NCBI RefSeq assembly: GCF_004681185.1
Contig: NZ_SRIF01000001.1
Span: forward strand, 558,001-622,000
DNA from: Haloarcula amylovorans
Lineage (GTDB): Archaea; Halobacteriota; Halobacteria; Halobacteriales; Haloarculaceae
DNA: 64,000 nt
Direction of reading: 5' to 3'
Shown: piece after piece, positions 26,447-34,719 of the stretch
Position numbering within the stretch: the stretch's first letter is position 1
How the letters are laid out: each line of letters opens with the position of its first letter
The notes under the pieces: generated by a model
Database searches by the model: none
What the model saw: only the letters and a program-made list of their open reading frames with translations
Told to the model about the DNA's origin: nothing
Translations under genes and position numbers: made by a program

Positions 26447-27505
26447 TCAGATGACGTCCTCACGTTCGACGCCGTCGACTTCCAGCACGAGGTCCGGACC
26501 GTACGCGCCCGCGGGCGTCTGGAAGCCAGTCGGTGCCTCCCCGTCGAGGACGTGACGGGCGACGGCGAGCGCCGTCTCGACGGTCAGCGAGTAGGTGTGC
26601 GGGCCGCGTAGCCGGCTGACGACGCGGTCACCGTCGGCAGCTCGGGCTTCTCCCCAGACGTAGCTCTGCTCGGTGGCGCGTTCCTCGGCGTCGGGGCCAT
26701 CCGTCGTCTGCTCGATGACCCACTTCAGTCCGGCTTTCACCGGCGGGAGGCCGAGGACGGGTGAGAGCATCCCGGCGATGCGCTGCTGGCGAGCGGCACT
26801 CTCGGGCATCGACATGTAGACGGTGACGTTCGGGATGCCGGTCGTGTAGTAGGCCGTCGAGACGTCGCCCCACGGGATGGCGGCGGCGTGTCGCCCGTCG
26901 TGGCCCCAGCCGAAGTCGACGGTCCGGGACTCGTGGGCCTGTCCGACGCGTTCGATACGGCCGTTCCGACGGACCGCTCCGCCCTCGTCGATGTGTTCGA
27001 CCATCGTCTTCGCCGTGCCCCGAGAGACGCCCATCTCGGCGTGGAAGGCGAGTTCGAGCGTGTCGGCGTCGGGCAGCCGCTCGGCGAGGTGGGCGGCCAG
27101 ACAGTCCGTCGGCACCACGTCGAAGCCAACGCCCGGTAGGAGCATCACGTCGGCCGCCTCAGCTTCCTTGTCCCAGCCGTGGATTGCTTCGAACACGCCG
27201 AGTTCGCCGGTGATATCGAGATAGTGTGTTCCCGTTCGGACGCAGGCGTCGACCATGGGCTCCCACGTCTGCGAGAACGGGCCAGCGCAGTGGATGACGG
27301 CGGTGGCATCCGCTAACAGCAGTTCGAGCACTTTCGGTTCGTCCAGTCCGACGACTTCGAACTCACAGCCGAGTTCGGCCGCCTGCCGGTCCACCTTCTC
27401 TCGATTTCGCCCGGCCAACACCGGGTCGAACCCGCGTTCGACGGCGGCTTCCGCGATGAGTTTCCCGGTGTAGCCGTAAGAGCCGTAGATAACCAGATCG
27501 CTCAT
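26447..27505 (-). CDS. saccharopine dehydrogenase-like NAD(P)-binding enzyme
   Basis: A 352-residue protein of the trans-acting enoyl reductase/saccharopine dehydrogenase-like family. The N-terminal Rossmann motif is VIYGSYGYTGKLIAEAAVERG, followed by VLAGRNREKV and VIHCAGPFSQTWEPMVDACVRTGTHYLDITGE, all characteristic of this family. GVGFDVVPTDCLAAHLAERL marks the start of the second domain. Its real substrate is unknown; homologues include lipid-pathway reductases. The Met at 27505 is chosen because it starts the Rossmann motif. Divergent from the Rieske gene with 97 nt between. Confidence 0.85.
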   Translation of the reverse strand: MSDLVIYGSYGYTGKLIAEAAVERGFDPVLAGRNREKVDRQAAELGCEFEVVGLDEPKVLELLLADATAVIHCAGPFSQTWEPMVDACVRTGTHYLDITGELGVFEAIHGWDKEAEAADVMLLPGVGFDVVPTDCLAAHLAERLPDADTLELAFHAEMGVSRGTAKTMVEHIDEGGAVRRNGRIERVGQAHESRTVDFGWGHDGRHAAAIPWGDVSTAYYTTGIPNVTVYMSMPESAARQQRIAGMLSPVLGLPPVKAGLKWVIEQTTDGPDAEERATEQSYVWGEARAADGDRVVSRLRGPHTYSLTVETALAVARHVLDGEAPTGFQTPAGAYGPDLVLEVDGVEREDVI

Positions 27506-27601
27506 ACACGCCGTTCTCCGGACGCGTGGAAAAGCGTTGGCCGCGCGGTCCCTGTCTCGACCGGGACGTTGAAACGGCCCGATCGCGTACATCGGGACGA
27601 C

Positions 27602-28018
27602 ATGGACGAGGAGAGCCGAATCGCCGCGGTCGGCGACGTGCCCGAGGACGGCAGTTTTCTCTTTACCGTCCGCGACGGGTTCGACACCGAGGAAGCCATC
27701 CTCGTGCGCCTGACCGACGGCGTCGTCGCCTTCGAGAACTACTGTCCTCACTGGCGGGACATCCGACTGGACAAGGGTAGCGGAGCGACGATGCGCGAAG
27801 ACGAACTGGTCTGTGAGAAACACGGCGCGACGTTTGAGTCCGATTCGGGCACCTGTACCTTCGGCCCCTGTGAGGGCGCGGTGCTGGAGGAAGTCGAAGT
27901 CACCGTCGAAGATGGCGAGGTCTACCTGACCGACGACCGCTACGAGTTCGAGAATCAGGGACCGTCGGGCGACCACGACCTCTCCTCGGGCGGGCGCATC
28001 GGCTTCTCCGGTCAGTAG
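27602..28018 (+). CDS. Rieske [2Fe-2S] ferredoxin-like protein
   Basis: A 138-residue Rieske protein. The cluster motifs are C-x-H in NYCPHWRDIRL and C-x2-H in LVCEKHGATF; ATFESDSGTCTFGPCEGAVLEEVEVTVEDGEVYL is the rest of the fold. This is the soluble Rieske-ferredoxin type rather than the membrane bc1 type, since there is no N-terminal anchor. It probably passes electrons to an oxygenase or reductase, but no such partner lies beside it. Divergent from a Rossmann-fold reductase. An upstream Met at 27569 would add 11 residues. Confidence 0.88.
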   Translation: MDEESRIAAVGDVPEDGSFLFTVRDGFDTEEAILVRLTDGVVAFENYCPHWRDIRLDKGSGATMREDELVCEKHGATFESDSGTCTFGPCEGAVLEEVEVTVEDGEVYLTDDRYEFENQGPSGDHDLSSGGRIGFSGQ

Positions 28019-28061
28019 ACCGGGCTTGCCGACGCGGTATTCCAGATGGCGCTCTCGACGG

Positions 28062-28352
28062 TTATCCTATCTGATAGGCGGGTTCGGAGACGCTCTCGGC
28101 TTTACACTCCGGACACCGGCTGGGCCGGTTCGTCAGGTCGTCGAAGTCCGTGAAGCCACATCGCTCGCATTCCGGCGGCGCGACGAGCAACTGCTCGTCC
28201 GTGGAATCGAGTGACTTCGCGATGTGTTCGACGTGTGTGAGAGCGGTGTTAGTTCGGATTTCGAACGTTCGAGCGATCGTCCCTGCGGCCATCGGCTCAT
28301 CGCGCAATCGGTCGGCGATGCGCTGGCGCGTCGTTCGACTTGCCTCGCGCAT
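28062..28352 (-). CDS. small transcriptional regulator: HTH plus zinc ribbon
   Basis: A 96-residue protein with an N-terminal winged-helix-like segment (RQRIADRLRDEPMAAGTIARTFEIRTNTALTHVEHIAKSL, seen as IADRLRDE...TALTHVEH) and a C-terminal zinc ribbon (PECERCGF and PSRCPECKAE, two Cys pairs). This is a frequent haloarchaeal design for predicted regulators. Convergent with the Rieske gene. The CATAAAA box is about 35 nt before the ATG. The regulated gene is not known. Confidence 0.78.
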   Translation of the reverse strand: MREASRTTRQRIADRLRDEPMAAGTIARTFEIRTNTALTHVEHIAKSLDSTDEQLLVAPPECERCGFTDFDDLTNRPSRCPECKAESVSEPAYQIG

Positions 28353-28609
28353 GGTAATTCTTAGCAACCGAGCGTAATAGGTTTTATGTGACCTATTTCA
28401 TCGTCGCCTTTCCTCGCTCACTGCGGGAAGCGCGTGGCGGCTTCGGTGAATCGTACTCACTCCGTTCACGGGAATGCTCAGTACAGCGGATAGACGTCTC
28501 AAAGGGACGTATGAGACCCTGAAAGGCACCCGCTCTTAGTCGTCGAGCATATCACAGTGTCTATTATGGGAACTCCTACAAGCCCCGGCAACAGAAGAAG
28601 TTCAAGCGC
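28353..28609. other. gene-free stretch with possible IS200/IS605 remnant
   Basis: About 255 nt with no intact reading frame and codon-like fragments broken by stops. The run CTCCTACAAGCCCCGGC near 28574 resembles, from memory, the right-end region of haloarchaeal IS200/IS605 (tnpB) elements. CACTCCGTTCACGG near 28450 is a common haloarchaeal low-complexity motif. The promoter of the HTH_10 gene must lie here; CTATTATG near 28560 is a candidate TATA region. Confidence 0.35.
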
Positions 28610-29275
28610 ATGAGCGTCATTTTGGAGTTCACACTCGACGCTGACGAGTTCACTCTTGGACAGGCTCTGTCAGGGCCACCCACGATGGAGATAGAACTCG
28701 AACGCATCGTCCCCACTGGCAAAGCCGTACTGCCGTTAATCTGGGTGACCGGCCCCACCGAAGACCTCGACACGTTCGAGACGGCGGTACGCAACCATCC
28801 GAACGTTGAAGCGTTCCGCGAACTCGACACGGTTGGCGACAGTCGCCTGTACCGATTCCGGTGGATGAACGACCCCGAGAATCTCATCGAAGAACTCGCA
28901 GACCTCGATGCGACCATCCTTGAGGCAATCGGGGACGACCAGTGGACATTTCGGGTTCGCTTTGCCGACCACGAGAAACTCACCCGTTTCCACAACTTCT
29001 GTACCGACCGGGGCATCAGGATTCACATTGAGCGCACGTACACACTAACCGAGGACACCGAACGCGGGCATCGCTTCGACCTCTCGCCCGAGCAGCGCGA
29101 AGCCCTCGTGTTGGCCTTGCGCCGAGGATACTTCGCCACGCCGAGGGAGGTCGAACTCACTGCTCTCGCTGACGAGCTCGGTATCTCCCGGCAGGCGGTC
29201 TCTGACAGGATTCGTCCTGCCAACGAGAAAGTCCTCCAGAAGGCTTTGCTCTCCGCCGGGTCGCAATACGAGTAA
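28610..29275 (+). CDS. bacterio-opsin activator-like transcription regulator (HTH_10)
   Basis: A 221-residue regulator. The N-terminal 150 residues match the bacterio-opsin-activator sensor-like domain (VILEFTLDADEFTLGQAL, IELERIVPTGKAVLPLIWVTG), and the C-terminus is the HTH_10 domain: LSPEQREALVLALRRGYFATPREV then LTALADELGISRQAVSDRIRPANEKVL. Haloarchaea have many of these, with targets known for only a few. It begins a short plus-strand islet with two mini-proteins. Base composition is a little less GC-rich than its neighbours, in keeping with accessory DNA. Confidence 0.85.
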   Translation: MSVILEFTLDADEFTLGQALSGPPTMEIELERIVPTGKAVLPLIWVTGPTEDLDTFETAVRNHPNVEAFRELDTVGDSRLYRFRWMNDPENLIEELADLDATILEAIGDDQWTFRVRFADHEKLTRFHNFCTDRGIRIHIERTYTLTEDTERGHRFDLSPEQREALVLALRRGYFATPREVELTALADELGISRQAVSDRIRPANEKVLQKALLSAGSQYE

Positions 29276-29369
29276 TCGCGGCCTCTCTACTTAATAAAAC
29301 GGCTGACTGGTCAAGGGATACTGATTTGCGAACAGGCCTAGTCCAGGTAACCAACCGAGGCAGTCACTC

Positions 29370-29531
29370 ATGTCCACAGAAGATTATCGAGAGAAGTCGC
29401 GTTCTCACCTCGAAGATGCGATACAGGCTGAGGACCTAGAAACAAAGAACCACCATATCCGTGAGGCACTGCAACTCCTCGCCATTAAGACCCAAATCGC
29501 GTCTGCAAATCAAGGGAGAGAGAGTGCATGA
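29370..29531 (+). CDS. 53-residue helical mini-protein, family with 63430-63588
   Basis: ATG at 29370, TGA at 29529-29531, overlapping the next start in ATGA. The product is charged and helix-forming: SHLEDAIQAEDLETKNHH and IREALQLLAIK. Residues 13-40 match the mini-protein at 63430-63588 in about 16 of 28 positions (HL-DA-x3-A, KN-x-HIR-x-ALQLL). Two related copies plus coupling to the next gene support a real gene. The repeated H-x3-A and ALQLL pattern suggests a helical hairpin or dimer; function is unknown. Confidence 0.68.
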   Translation: MSTEDYREKSRSHLEDAIQAEDLETKNHHIREALQLLAIKTQIASANQGRESA

Positions 29532-29743
29532 CACAATCAGAAGATGCCGACAAGGCATTCGCGGAAAGCGAGCCAGTCATTATGGCTGACGGGGAAACAC
29601 ACGTTCCATGTACTGCCCCGTCGTGTGACGAAAATGCGATCAACTCGTGTTATGATTCAAATATCGAGCAATACGTCGCTTTTTGCGACGATTGCATCGA
29701 GGAGTGGGTAGGGAAAAGTCACATCGAACTTGTCGACGGGTAA
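29528..29743 (+). CDS. 71-residue cysteine-rich protein (possible zinc site)
   Basis: A small acidic protein with five cysteines at 28, 33, 41, 53 and 56 (VPCTAPSCDEN, NSCYDS, AFCDDCIEEW). The C-x4-C plus C-x2-C arrangement could hold one zinc ion. It is translationally coupled to the mini-protein before it (ATGA). The codons are less GC-biased than in core genes nearby. I do not recognise the family; a small regulator or protein-binding adaptor is possible but unproven. Confidence 0.65.
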   Translation: MTQSEDADKAFAESEPVIMADGETHVPCTAPSCDENAINSCYDSNIEQYVAFCDDCIEEWVGKSHIELVDG

Positions 29744-29892
29744 TCAACGAAAATCCCCAACTGAACGTTCGTCGCTGGTGCGATGATGGGGTTCCCAAGT
29801 AACAGTCCAGAGACAGCCTCCGCCCCGCCTCACGTGCTGACTGACCTGCGCTCTGTATTCACCCGCTGATTTCCCACACCGTTCAATTCTGC

Positions 29893-29915
29893 CAGCTGTT
29901 CATCACGAACAGCAG
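29893..29915. repeat. short inverted repeat between convergent genes
   Basis: CTGTTC and GAACAG (29896-29901, 29907-29912) pair around ATCAC; flanking CAG and CTG extend it with a three-base bulge. AAAAATAG follows on the plus strand. It lies between the plus-strand Cys-rich gene and the end of the minus-strand AhpD-like gene, so a transcript-end role is possible. The rest of 29744-29943 shows nothing else. Confidence 0.35.
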
Positions 29916-29943
29916 CTGAAAAATAGAATTTCGGCAAGCGATA

Positions 29944-30348
29944 TCAGTCGTCGTCGGCCTGCGCTTCGAGGTGGTCAGCCATCTCGGCCACCTCGTCTTT
30001 GAACTCGTCCAGATCGTACTCCAGTGCGTGAATCATCGCGCTGTACCGCGAGGTAAGACTCGAAAGCGCTACGACCTCTTCGAGTTCCTCGTCGGTCGCG
30101 CCATGCATCGCTGCGGCCTTCCGGTGGAAATGGATGCAGTAGGGACACTTGATGTTCGCTGCGACGGCCAGTCCCATCAGTTCCCGATACTTCGGCGGGA
30201 TCTCGCTCTCCCCGACGGTGTACTTCTGGAAGAAGTGCCACTCGCCAGCCATGTCGTCCTCGGGGATCGAATCCAACGGCGTCGGGACCATCCCGAATGT
30301 CTCGGTTATCTCTCGTTCGACGTCTGTCGGTGACTCTTGGGTCGCCAT
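29944..30348 (-). CDS. carboxymuconolactone decarboxylase/AhpD-family protein
   Basis: A 134-residue AhpD-like helical protein. The redox motif is CPYC followed by H-F-H (NIKCPYCIHFHRKAAAMHGATDEELEEVVAL), as in AhpD peroxidase-associated proteins; PKYRELMGLAVAAN precedes it as in the family. The disulfide-forming cysteines suggest a thiol-dependent reductase or peroxidase role in oxidative stress. It stands alone on the minus strand between the accessory islet and mat. The true substrate is unknown. Confidence 0.85.
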   Translation of the reverse strand: MATQESPTDVEREITETFGMVPTPLDSIPEDDMAGEWHFFQKYTVGESEIPPKYRELMGLAVAANIKCPYCIHFHRKAAAMHGATDEELEEVVALSSLTSRYSAMIHALEYDLDEFKDEVAEMADHLEAQADDD

Positions 30349-30531
30349 AGCATCTCCCGATTGCTCTCCCGAAAGTATAGTTATGTGCTAACACGCCACA
30401 TGTAATCCCCGGGAACAGTTCGGCGACGGACCGACTGGCCGTGGCTACCTGACAGGACGACGGATGGTACAGACCACCAGCGGGGCAGGAGAAAGCTCGA
30501 TAAAACCGGTCGGTACGGTCAGCGAAACGAC

Positions 30532-31734
30532 TCAGAACGTCGAGACGTCGCCTTCGATAACTTTTCGGGTCACGCCGGTCACGTCAGCCAGTTCCGCGTC
30601 GACGGCCTCGCGGACCTCGTCTTCGATGTCCCCGACGGCGACGCCGTCCTCAGTGACGAGCATCGCGTCGGCGACGTGTGGCTCGTCGATGGGCGAGCCG
30701 ATCTGTGAGAGCAATCGGAGTTGGAGTTGGCGGATACCGTCGACCTCGTCGACCACGGACTGGGCGATTTCGGTCGAGAGGAGGTTGTAGATCTTCCCGA
30801 TATGGTTGACGGGGTTCTTCCCCGAGGTGGCCTCCATGCTCATCGGTCGGTTGGGCGTGATGAGTCCGTTAGCGCGGTTGCCGCGGCCGACGGAGCCGTC
30901 GTCGCCCTGTTCGGCGCTCGTCCCAGTCGTCGTGAGATAGATGGACTCCTCGTCGTAGTCGTCGGCGGTGTTGACGTGGACGGTCACGTCGCGGTCGGTG
31001 TACTCGGTGGCGAGGTCGCTGACGTACTCGCGGACGTCCTCGACGGCCTCCTTGTAGGCGAAGAGGTCGCTGACGTGTTCGTCGACCATCGCCACGGCGA
31101 CGGTCACGTCGATGTGGTCGCCCTCGCGCTTGCCCATCACCTTCACGTCCTGCCCGACGACGGGGTTGTCGGCGGCGTACTCGCTGGTGAGTTTGTGCTC
31201 GGTGTTGTAGACGATTTGTTCGGTCTCAGAGAGCGGCGCGTGGCCGACGCCGTAACTGGTGTCGTTGGCCATCGGGACGGCTCCCTCCTCGCCGAAGACG
31301 CTCTGGAGGTCGCCCGACCCCTCGCCGAGCTCCACGTCGACGATGATGTCGCCGCCGACGTCGAGGAACGGGAAGTGTTCGTCGAGATACTTGCGGGCGG
31401 CCTTCAGCGCGATACTCTCGGCGGGGATGCGCTGGCCCTCGTACTCCTTGGTCGCGCGGCCGACGATGAGCAGGTAGATGGGTTCGAGCACCTCGCCGCC
31501 GTCGTAGGCTGGAGCCGCGGTGCCGGCGACGAGTTGCGTCTCGTCTGTGTTGTAGTGGAGGACTTTGCCCACGCGGTCGAGGTACGTCTGGGCAAGAGCG
31601 CGTGAAACGCTCTCGGCGACGCCATCACAGATGGAGTCCGGGTGGCCGATACCCTTTCGCTCGACGATTTCGACGTTCTGGTCCTCGACGGCCAACCCGC
31701 TCTCGGGTTGGACGTGGATATTTCGGTCAGTCAT
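30532..31734 (-). CDS. mat: S-adenosylmethionine synthetase, archaeal type
   Basis: A 400-residue archaeal methionine adenosyltransferase, distinct in sequence from bacterial MetK. Motifs include [18 protein letters not shown] near the start, [12 protein letters not shown], and [38 protein letters not shown] (read as [10 protein letters not shown] and [11 protein letters not shown]). It makes S-adenosylmethionine from methionine and ATP. The minus-strand gene lies 59 nt after the CYTH gene. Length matches archaeal enzymes (about 400). Confidence 0.95.
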   Translation of the reverse strand: MTDRNIHVQPESGLAVEDQNVEIVERKGIGHPDSICDGVAESVSRALAQTYLDRVGKVLHYNTDETQLVAGTAAPAYDGGEVLEPIYLLIVGRATKEYEGQRIPAESIALKAARKYLDEHFPFLDVGGDIIVDVELGEGSGDLQSVFGEEGAVPMANDTSYGVGHAPLSETEQIVYNTEHKLTSEYAADNPVVGQDVKVMGKREGDHIDVTVAVAMVDEHVSDLFAYKEAVEDVREYVSDLATEYTDRDVTVHVNTADDYDEESIYLTTTGTSAEQGDDGSVGRGNRANGLITPNRPMSMEATSGKNPVNHIGKIYNLLSTEIAQSVVDEVDGIRQLQLRLLSQIGSPIDEPHVADAMLVTEDGVAVGDIEDEVREAVDAELADVTGVTRKVIEGDVSTF

Positions 31735-31793
31735 TGCCCGACGTTCGCCGCGGCGGGTTCTATAACTTACGGGAACCGATCGGCAGAGAAAGA

Positions 31794-32339
31794 TTACTCG
31801 CTCGCATCATCGAGCAAGAGGCCGAGGTACGACGTCCGCGTCTGGTCTTCGGGGTCCAACCCGAGGGCACGGAGCACCTCGAAGGCGCCCTCTCGCGCCG
31901 CTTCGACGCCGCTCTCGTCGGTCTCGGTTTCGACCTCGACGAACTCGCCGACGTCCTCGACGGCGTCGAGCGTCACCGTGTAGCCGTCGTAGCGGTAGAA
32001 CCGCCGGTCTTTCTCCACAGTGGCCGCTGGTTCGAACCCCAACTGCTCGAAGATGGTATCGGCCTTCTCGCCGTCCATGACGCCTGTCTCGACTTCCTCT
32101 CTGGTCTTGGACTCGCTCTCGACGAGCGGCCCCTTGTACGTGATTCGTGTCTCCGTCTCACCGTCGCGCATCTCCCGGCGGACTCGCAGCGCCTCGTCCG
32201 TCTCTGCGAAGTCCCGATGCGGTGCGTCGTAGTAGATATCGACCTGTCGGACGTCGCCGGTGTGTTCGGCCCCCAGTTCGTCCAGTCGTGACGCGACGGC
32301 CTCTAAATCCGCGGCCACCTTCACCTCGACCTCGTACAT
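31794..32339 (-). CDS. cyaB: CYTH-domain protein (class IV adenylate cyclase/CyaB-like)
   Basis: A 181-residue CYTH protein. The EVEVKV signature starts the sequence, and the other tunnel-lining residues follow: QVDIYYDAPHRDF, LRVRREMRDGETETRITYKGP and VEKDRRFYRYDGYTVTLDAVEDVGEFVEVE. The family covers adenylate cyclase, thiamine triphosphatase and tripolyphosphatase; all use divalent metal and a triphosphate substrate, and the sequence does not decide between them. It shares the minus strand with mat and may be co-transcribed with it. Confidence 0.85.
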   Translation of the reverse strand: MYEVEVKVAADLEAVASRLDELGAEHTGDVRQVDIYYDAPHRDFAETDEALRVRREMRDGETETRITYKGPLVESESKTREEVETGVMDGEKADTIFEQLGFEPAATVEKDRRFYRYDGYTVTLDAVEDVGEFVEVETETDESGVEAAREGAFEVLRALGLDPEDQTRTSYLGLLLDDASE

Positions 32340-32433
32340 GCGCCAGCGTCGGTCGGGGCGGTCAATAGGAATTTCGTTGGTGGCGCGACACGCTCCGGGA
32401 AGACTTTACCGTCACAACGCACGGGTACAGTGT

Positions 32434-33468
32434 ATGGACGGTCGCTACGACCCTGTCGAGTCCCCCGACGAAACGACCGTCTTCCCGTATCACGACCTGA
32501 CGCCGCCGACGACGGCCGACGTCGTCCGGGCGCGGCGCGTCGTCCGACAGCACCTCCCGACGACGCCGCTGGTCCGCTGTGAGACGCTGTCGGCCGAACT
32601 CGACGCCGAGGTGTATCTGAAGCGGGAAGACACCCTCCCCACGGGCGCGTTCAAAGTTCGCGGCGGAGTGAACCTCGTCTCGTCGCTGGATTCGGAGTTC
32701 TGCGAGCGCGGCCTCATCACGGCGAGTTCCGGCAACCACGGGCAGTCTATCGCGTGGGCCGGTCGGGAGTTCGGCGTTCCCGTCACCATCGGCGTCCCCG
32801 CCGAAGCCAACTCGGGGAAGGTGGCGGCGATGGAGCGACTCGGCGCGGAGGTCATCCAGCACGGTCCCGACTACGACGCCGCCCGCGAACACATCGAGGA
32901 ACTCGCTATCGAACGCGGCGCGCGCTACGTCCATTCGGGTAACGAACCGAAACTGCTCGCTGGCGTCGGCACCGCGGGACTGGAAATCGCCGACGAACTG
33001 CCGGACGTGGACCGGGTGTTCTGCCCTATCGGTGGCGGCACCGCCGCCGTCGGCTACGCGCTCACCGTCGGCGAACTGCTAGACGCCGACATCGTCGGCG
33101 TGCAATCCGAGGCCGCTCCGGCGATGCACCGCGCGTGGACTGAGGGCACCCTCAGCGCGCACGACCGGATGGAGACGACGGCCGAGGGCGTGGCGACACG
33201 CGTCCCGTTCGCGTTGACGATGGGCATCTTGCGCGACGGCCTCGCGGACTTCCGACTCGTCTCCGAGGGCGACATCCGCGACGGCGTCGTCCGGCTGTTC
33301 CGTGACGAGCGACTCGTCATCGAGGGGGCCTGTGCCACCGCCGTCGCCGCCGCGTTACAGGCTGGCGACGCCATCGCTGGCGAAACCGTCGTCATCCCGG
33401 TCTCGGGGCGCAATATCGACCGCGAGAAGTTAGCGCGGATGCTCGACGAGAGCGATTACCCCGCGTAG
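32434..33468 (+). CDS. threonine dehydratase-like PLP enzyme
   Basis: A 344-residue fold-type II PLP enzyme. The PLP lysine is in LPTGAFKVRGG, the substrate loop is ITASSGNHGQS, and the phosphate-binding glycines are in CPIGGGTAAVG. It is shorter than biosynthetic IlvA and lacks the C-terminal ACT regulatory domain, so a catabolic threonine/serine ammonia-lyase (TdcB-like) or a related racemase is likely. ATG 32434 is chosen because TTTAC lies 27 nt upstream, typical for a leaderless transcript; the frame stays open upstream over the divergent gene. Confidence 0.85.
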   Translation: MDGRYDPVESPDETTVFPYHDLTPPTTADVVRARRVVRQHLPTTPLVRCETLSAELDAEVYLKREDTLPTGAFKVRGGVNLVSSLDSEFCERGLITASSGNHGQSIAWAGREFGVPVTIGVPAEANSGKVAAMERLGAEVIQHGPDYDAAREHIEELAIERGARYVHSGNEPKLLAGVGTAGLEIADELPDVDRVFCPIGGGTAAVGYALTVGELLDADIVGVQSEAAPAMHRAWTEGTLSAHDRMETTAEGVATRVPFALTMGILRDGLADFRLVSEGDIRDGVVRLFRDERLVIEGACATAVAAALQAGDAIAGETVVIPVSGRNIDREKLARMLDESDYPA

Positions 33469-33518
33469 GCCCGACGAGAAACGTTGTTCTTAAGAGTGGC
33501 ACGACTGACGAACAGGGT

Positions 33519-34478
33519 ATGAGCAACGACTCCGAGGCCGACACAGAAGACGTAGAAGAAGAAGCCGAAGAAGCGACGGCCGACGAAGAGACCGAGAACG
33601 GCCTGCAGGAGGGCGACGTCGTCAAACTCGCCTACACCGCCCGCACCGTCGAGGACGGGCAACTCGTAGACACGACGGACGAAGAGGTCGCCGCGGACGA
33701 CGGCATCGACACCGAAGAACAGGAGTTCGGTCCCCGAACCATCGTCCTCGGCGAGAACCACATCTTCCCGGACGTCGAGGAAGATATCTACGGCAAGGAT
33801 GTCGGCGACGAGGGCAGCGTCACCATCGCCGCCGCCGACGCCTTCGGCGAGTACGACGAGGAAGAGGTCCGCACCATCTCGAAGGACAAGATTCCGGAAG
33901 ACGACCGCTACCCCGGCGCACACGTCGACGTCGACGGCCAGCACGGCCACGTCGAGACCATCATCGGCGGCCGCGCCCGCGTGGACTTTAACCACCCGCT
34001 GGCCGGCGAGGACGTCGAGTACGACTACGAGGTCGTCGAGGAAGTCACCGACCGCGAGGAGAAGGCCCAGGGCATCATCCAGATGATGCTCGACATGGAG
34101 CTCGACCTCTGGTTCGAGACGGACACCGTCGAAGAGGAGCAGCCCGTCGAGTCCGACGACGAGGACGACGAGGGCGAACCCGAGTTCGAAACCGTCCAGG
34201 TCGAGAAGGACACACTCTACATCGAGGCGACGCCGCAGCTAACGATGAACCAGCAGTGGATGATGGGCAAACAGCAGATCGCCCAGCAGCTCACCCAACT
34301 GCTCGACGTCGACCGAATCATCGTTCAGGAAGAGCTCGGCGGCGGCATGGGCATGGGAATGGGCGGCATGATGGGCGGCATGGGCGGTGCCGGCGGCGCT
34401 GACATCGAGGAAGCCCTCGAAGACGCCGACGTCGACGCCGAGGAGATCGTCGACGAGATCGAAGGCGCTGAAGAGTAA
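33519..34478 (+). CDS. FKBP-type peptidyl-prolyl isomerase with Gly/Met tail
   Basis: A 319-residue SlyD-like FKBP. After an acidic N-terminal stretch the FKBP half is clear (VVKLAYTARTVEDGQLVDTT, GPRTIVLGENHIFPDVEEDIYGKDVGDEGSVTI), followed by the inserted-flap region and HVDVDGQHGHVETIIGGRARVDFNHPLAGEDVEYDYEV (seen as FNHPLAGEDV). The last 130 residues are unusual: a helical region, then a run of alternating Gly and Met (LGGGMGMGMGGMMGG) and a final acidic helix (ADIEEALEDADVDAEEIV). It should assist protein folding. TTCTTAAG about 27 nt upstream supports the start. Confidence 0.9.
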   Translation: MSNDSEADTEDVEEEAEEATADEETENGLQEGDVVKLAYTARTVEDGQLVDTTDEEVAADDGIDTEEQEFGPRTIVLGENHIFPDVEEDIYGKDVGDEGSVTIAAADAFGEYDEEEVRTISKDKIPEDDRYPGAHVDVDGQHGHVETIIGGRARVDFNHPLAGEDVEYDYEVVEEVTDREEKAQGIIQMMLDMELDLWFETDTVEEEQPVESDDEDDEGEPEFETVQVEKDTLYIEATPQLTMNQQWMMGKQQIAQQLTQLLDVDRIIVQEELGGGMGMGMGGMMGGMGGAGGADIEEALEDADVDAEEIVDEIEGAEE

Positions 34479-34602
34479 CGCGGCTCCCGATTCTCGATTT
34501 TTCGCTGGTCTGAGCGGTGCGACTGCGTAGCGGGGCGGAGTGATGGCCGGGAGCGCGCTCCGTCGCGCGACCCGGGGAAGGGCAGGCTGATGGGCGAAGC
34601 AT

Positions 34603-34701
34603 ACCGCGCCGGAGGCGCGGTTTCACTGGTCGTGAACGGAGTGAACGACCAGCCTTTTTCGCCCACGTTTTTCGAGGCGTGGTTCGCGCGGAGCGCGAAC
34701 C
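34603..34701. terminator. hairpin cluster between convergent fkbp and RecA-like genes
   Basis: Three hairpins in about 100 nt: ACCGCGCC-GGA-GGCGCGGT (34603-34621), CTGGTCGT...ACGACCAG with an 11-nt loop (34626-34652) followed by CCTTTTTC, and GGTTCGCGC-GGA-GCGCGAACC (34681-34701). The second, with its T-run, looks like a plus-strand terminator. The third is near the stop of the minus-strand gene, whose strand also reads CCTTTTTC right after the stop codon. The remainder of the 34479-34719 gap has no gene. Confidence 0.6.
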
Positions 34702-34719
34702 CAACGAAGAAAAAGGCGG

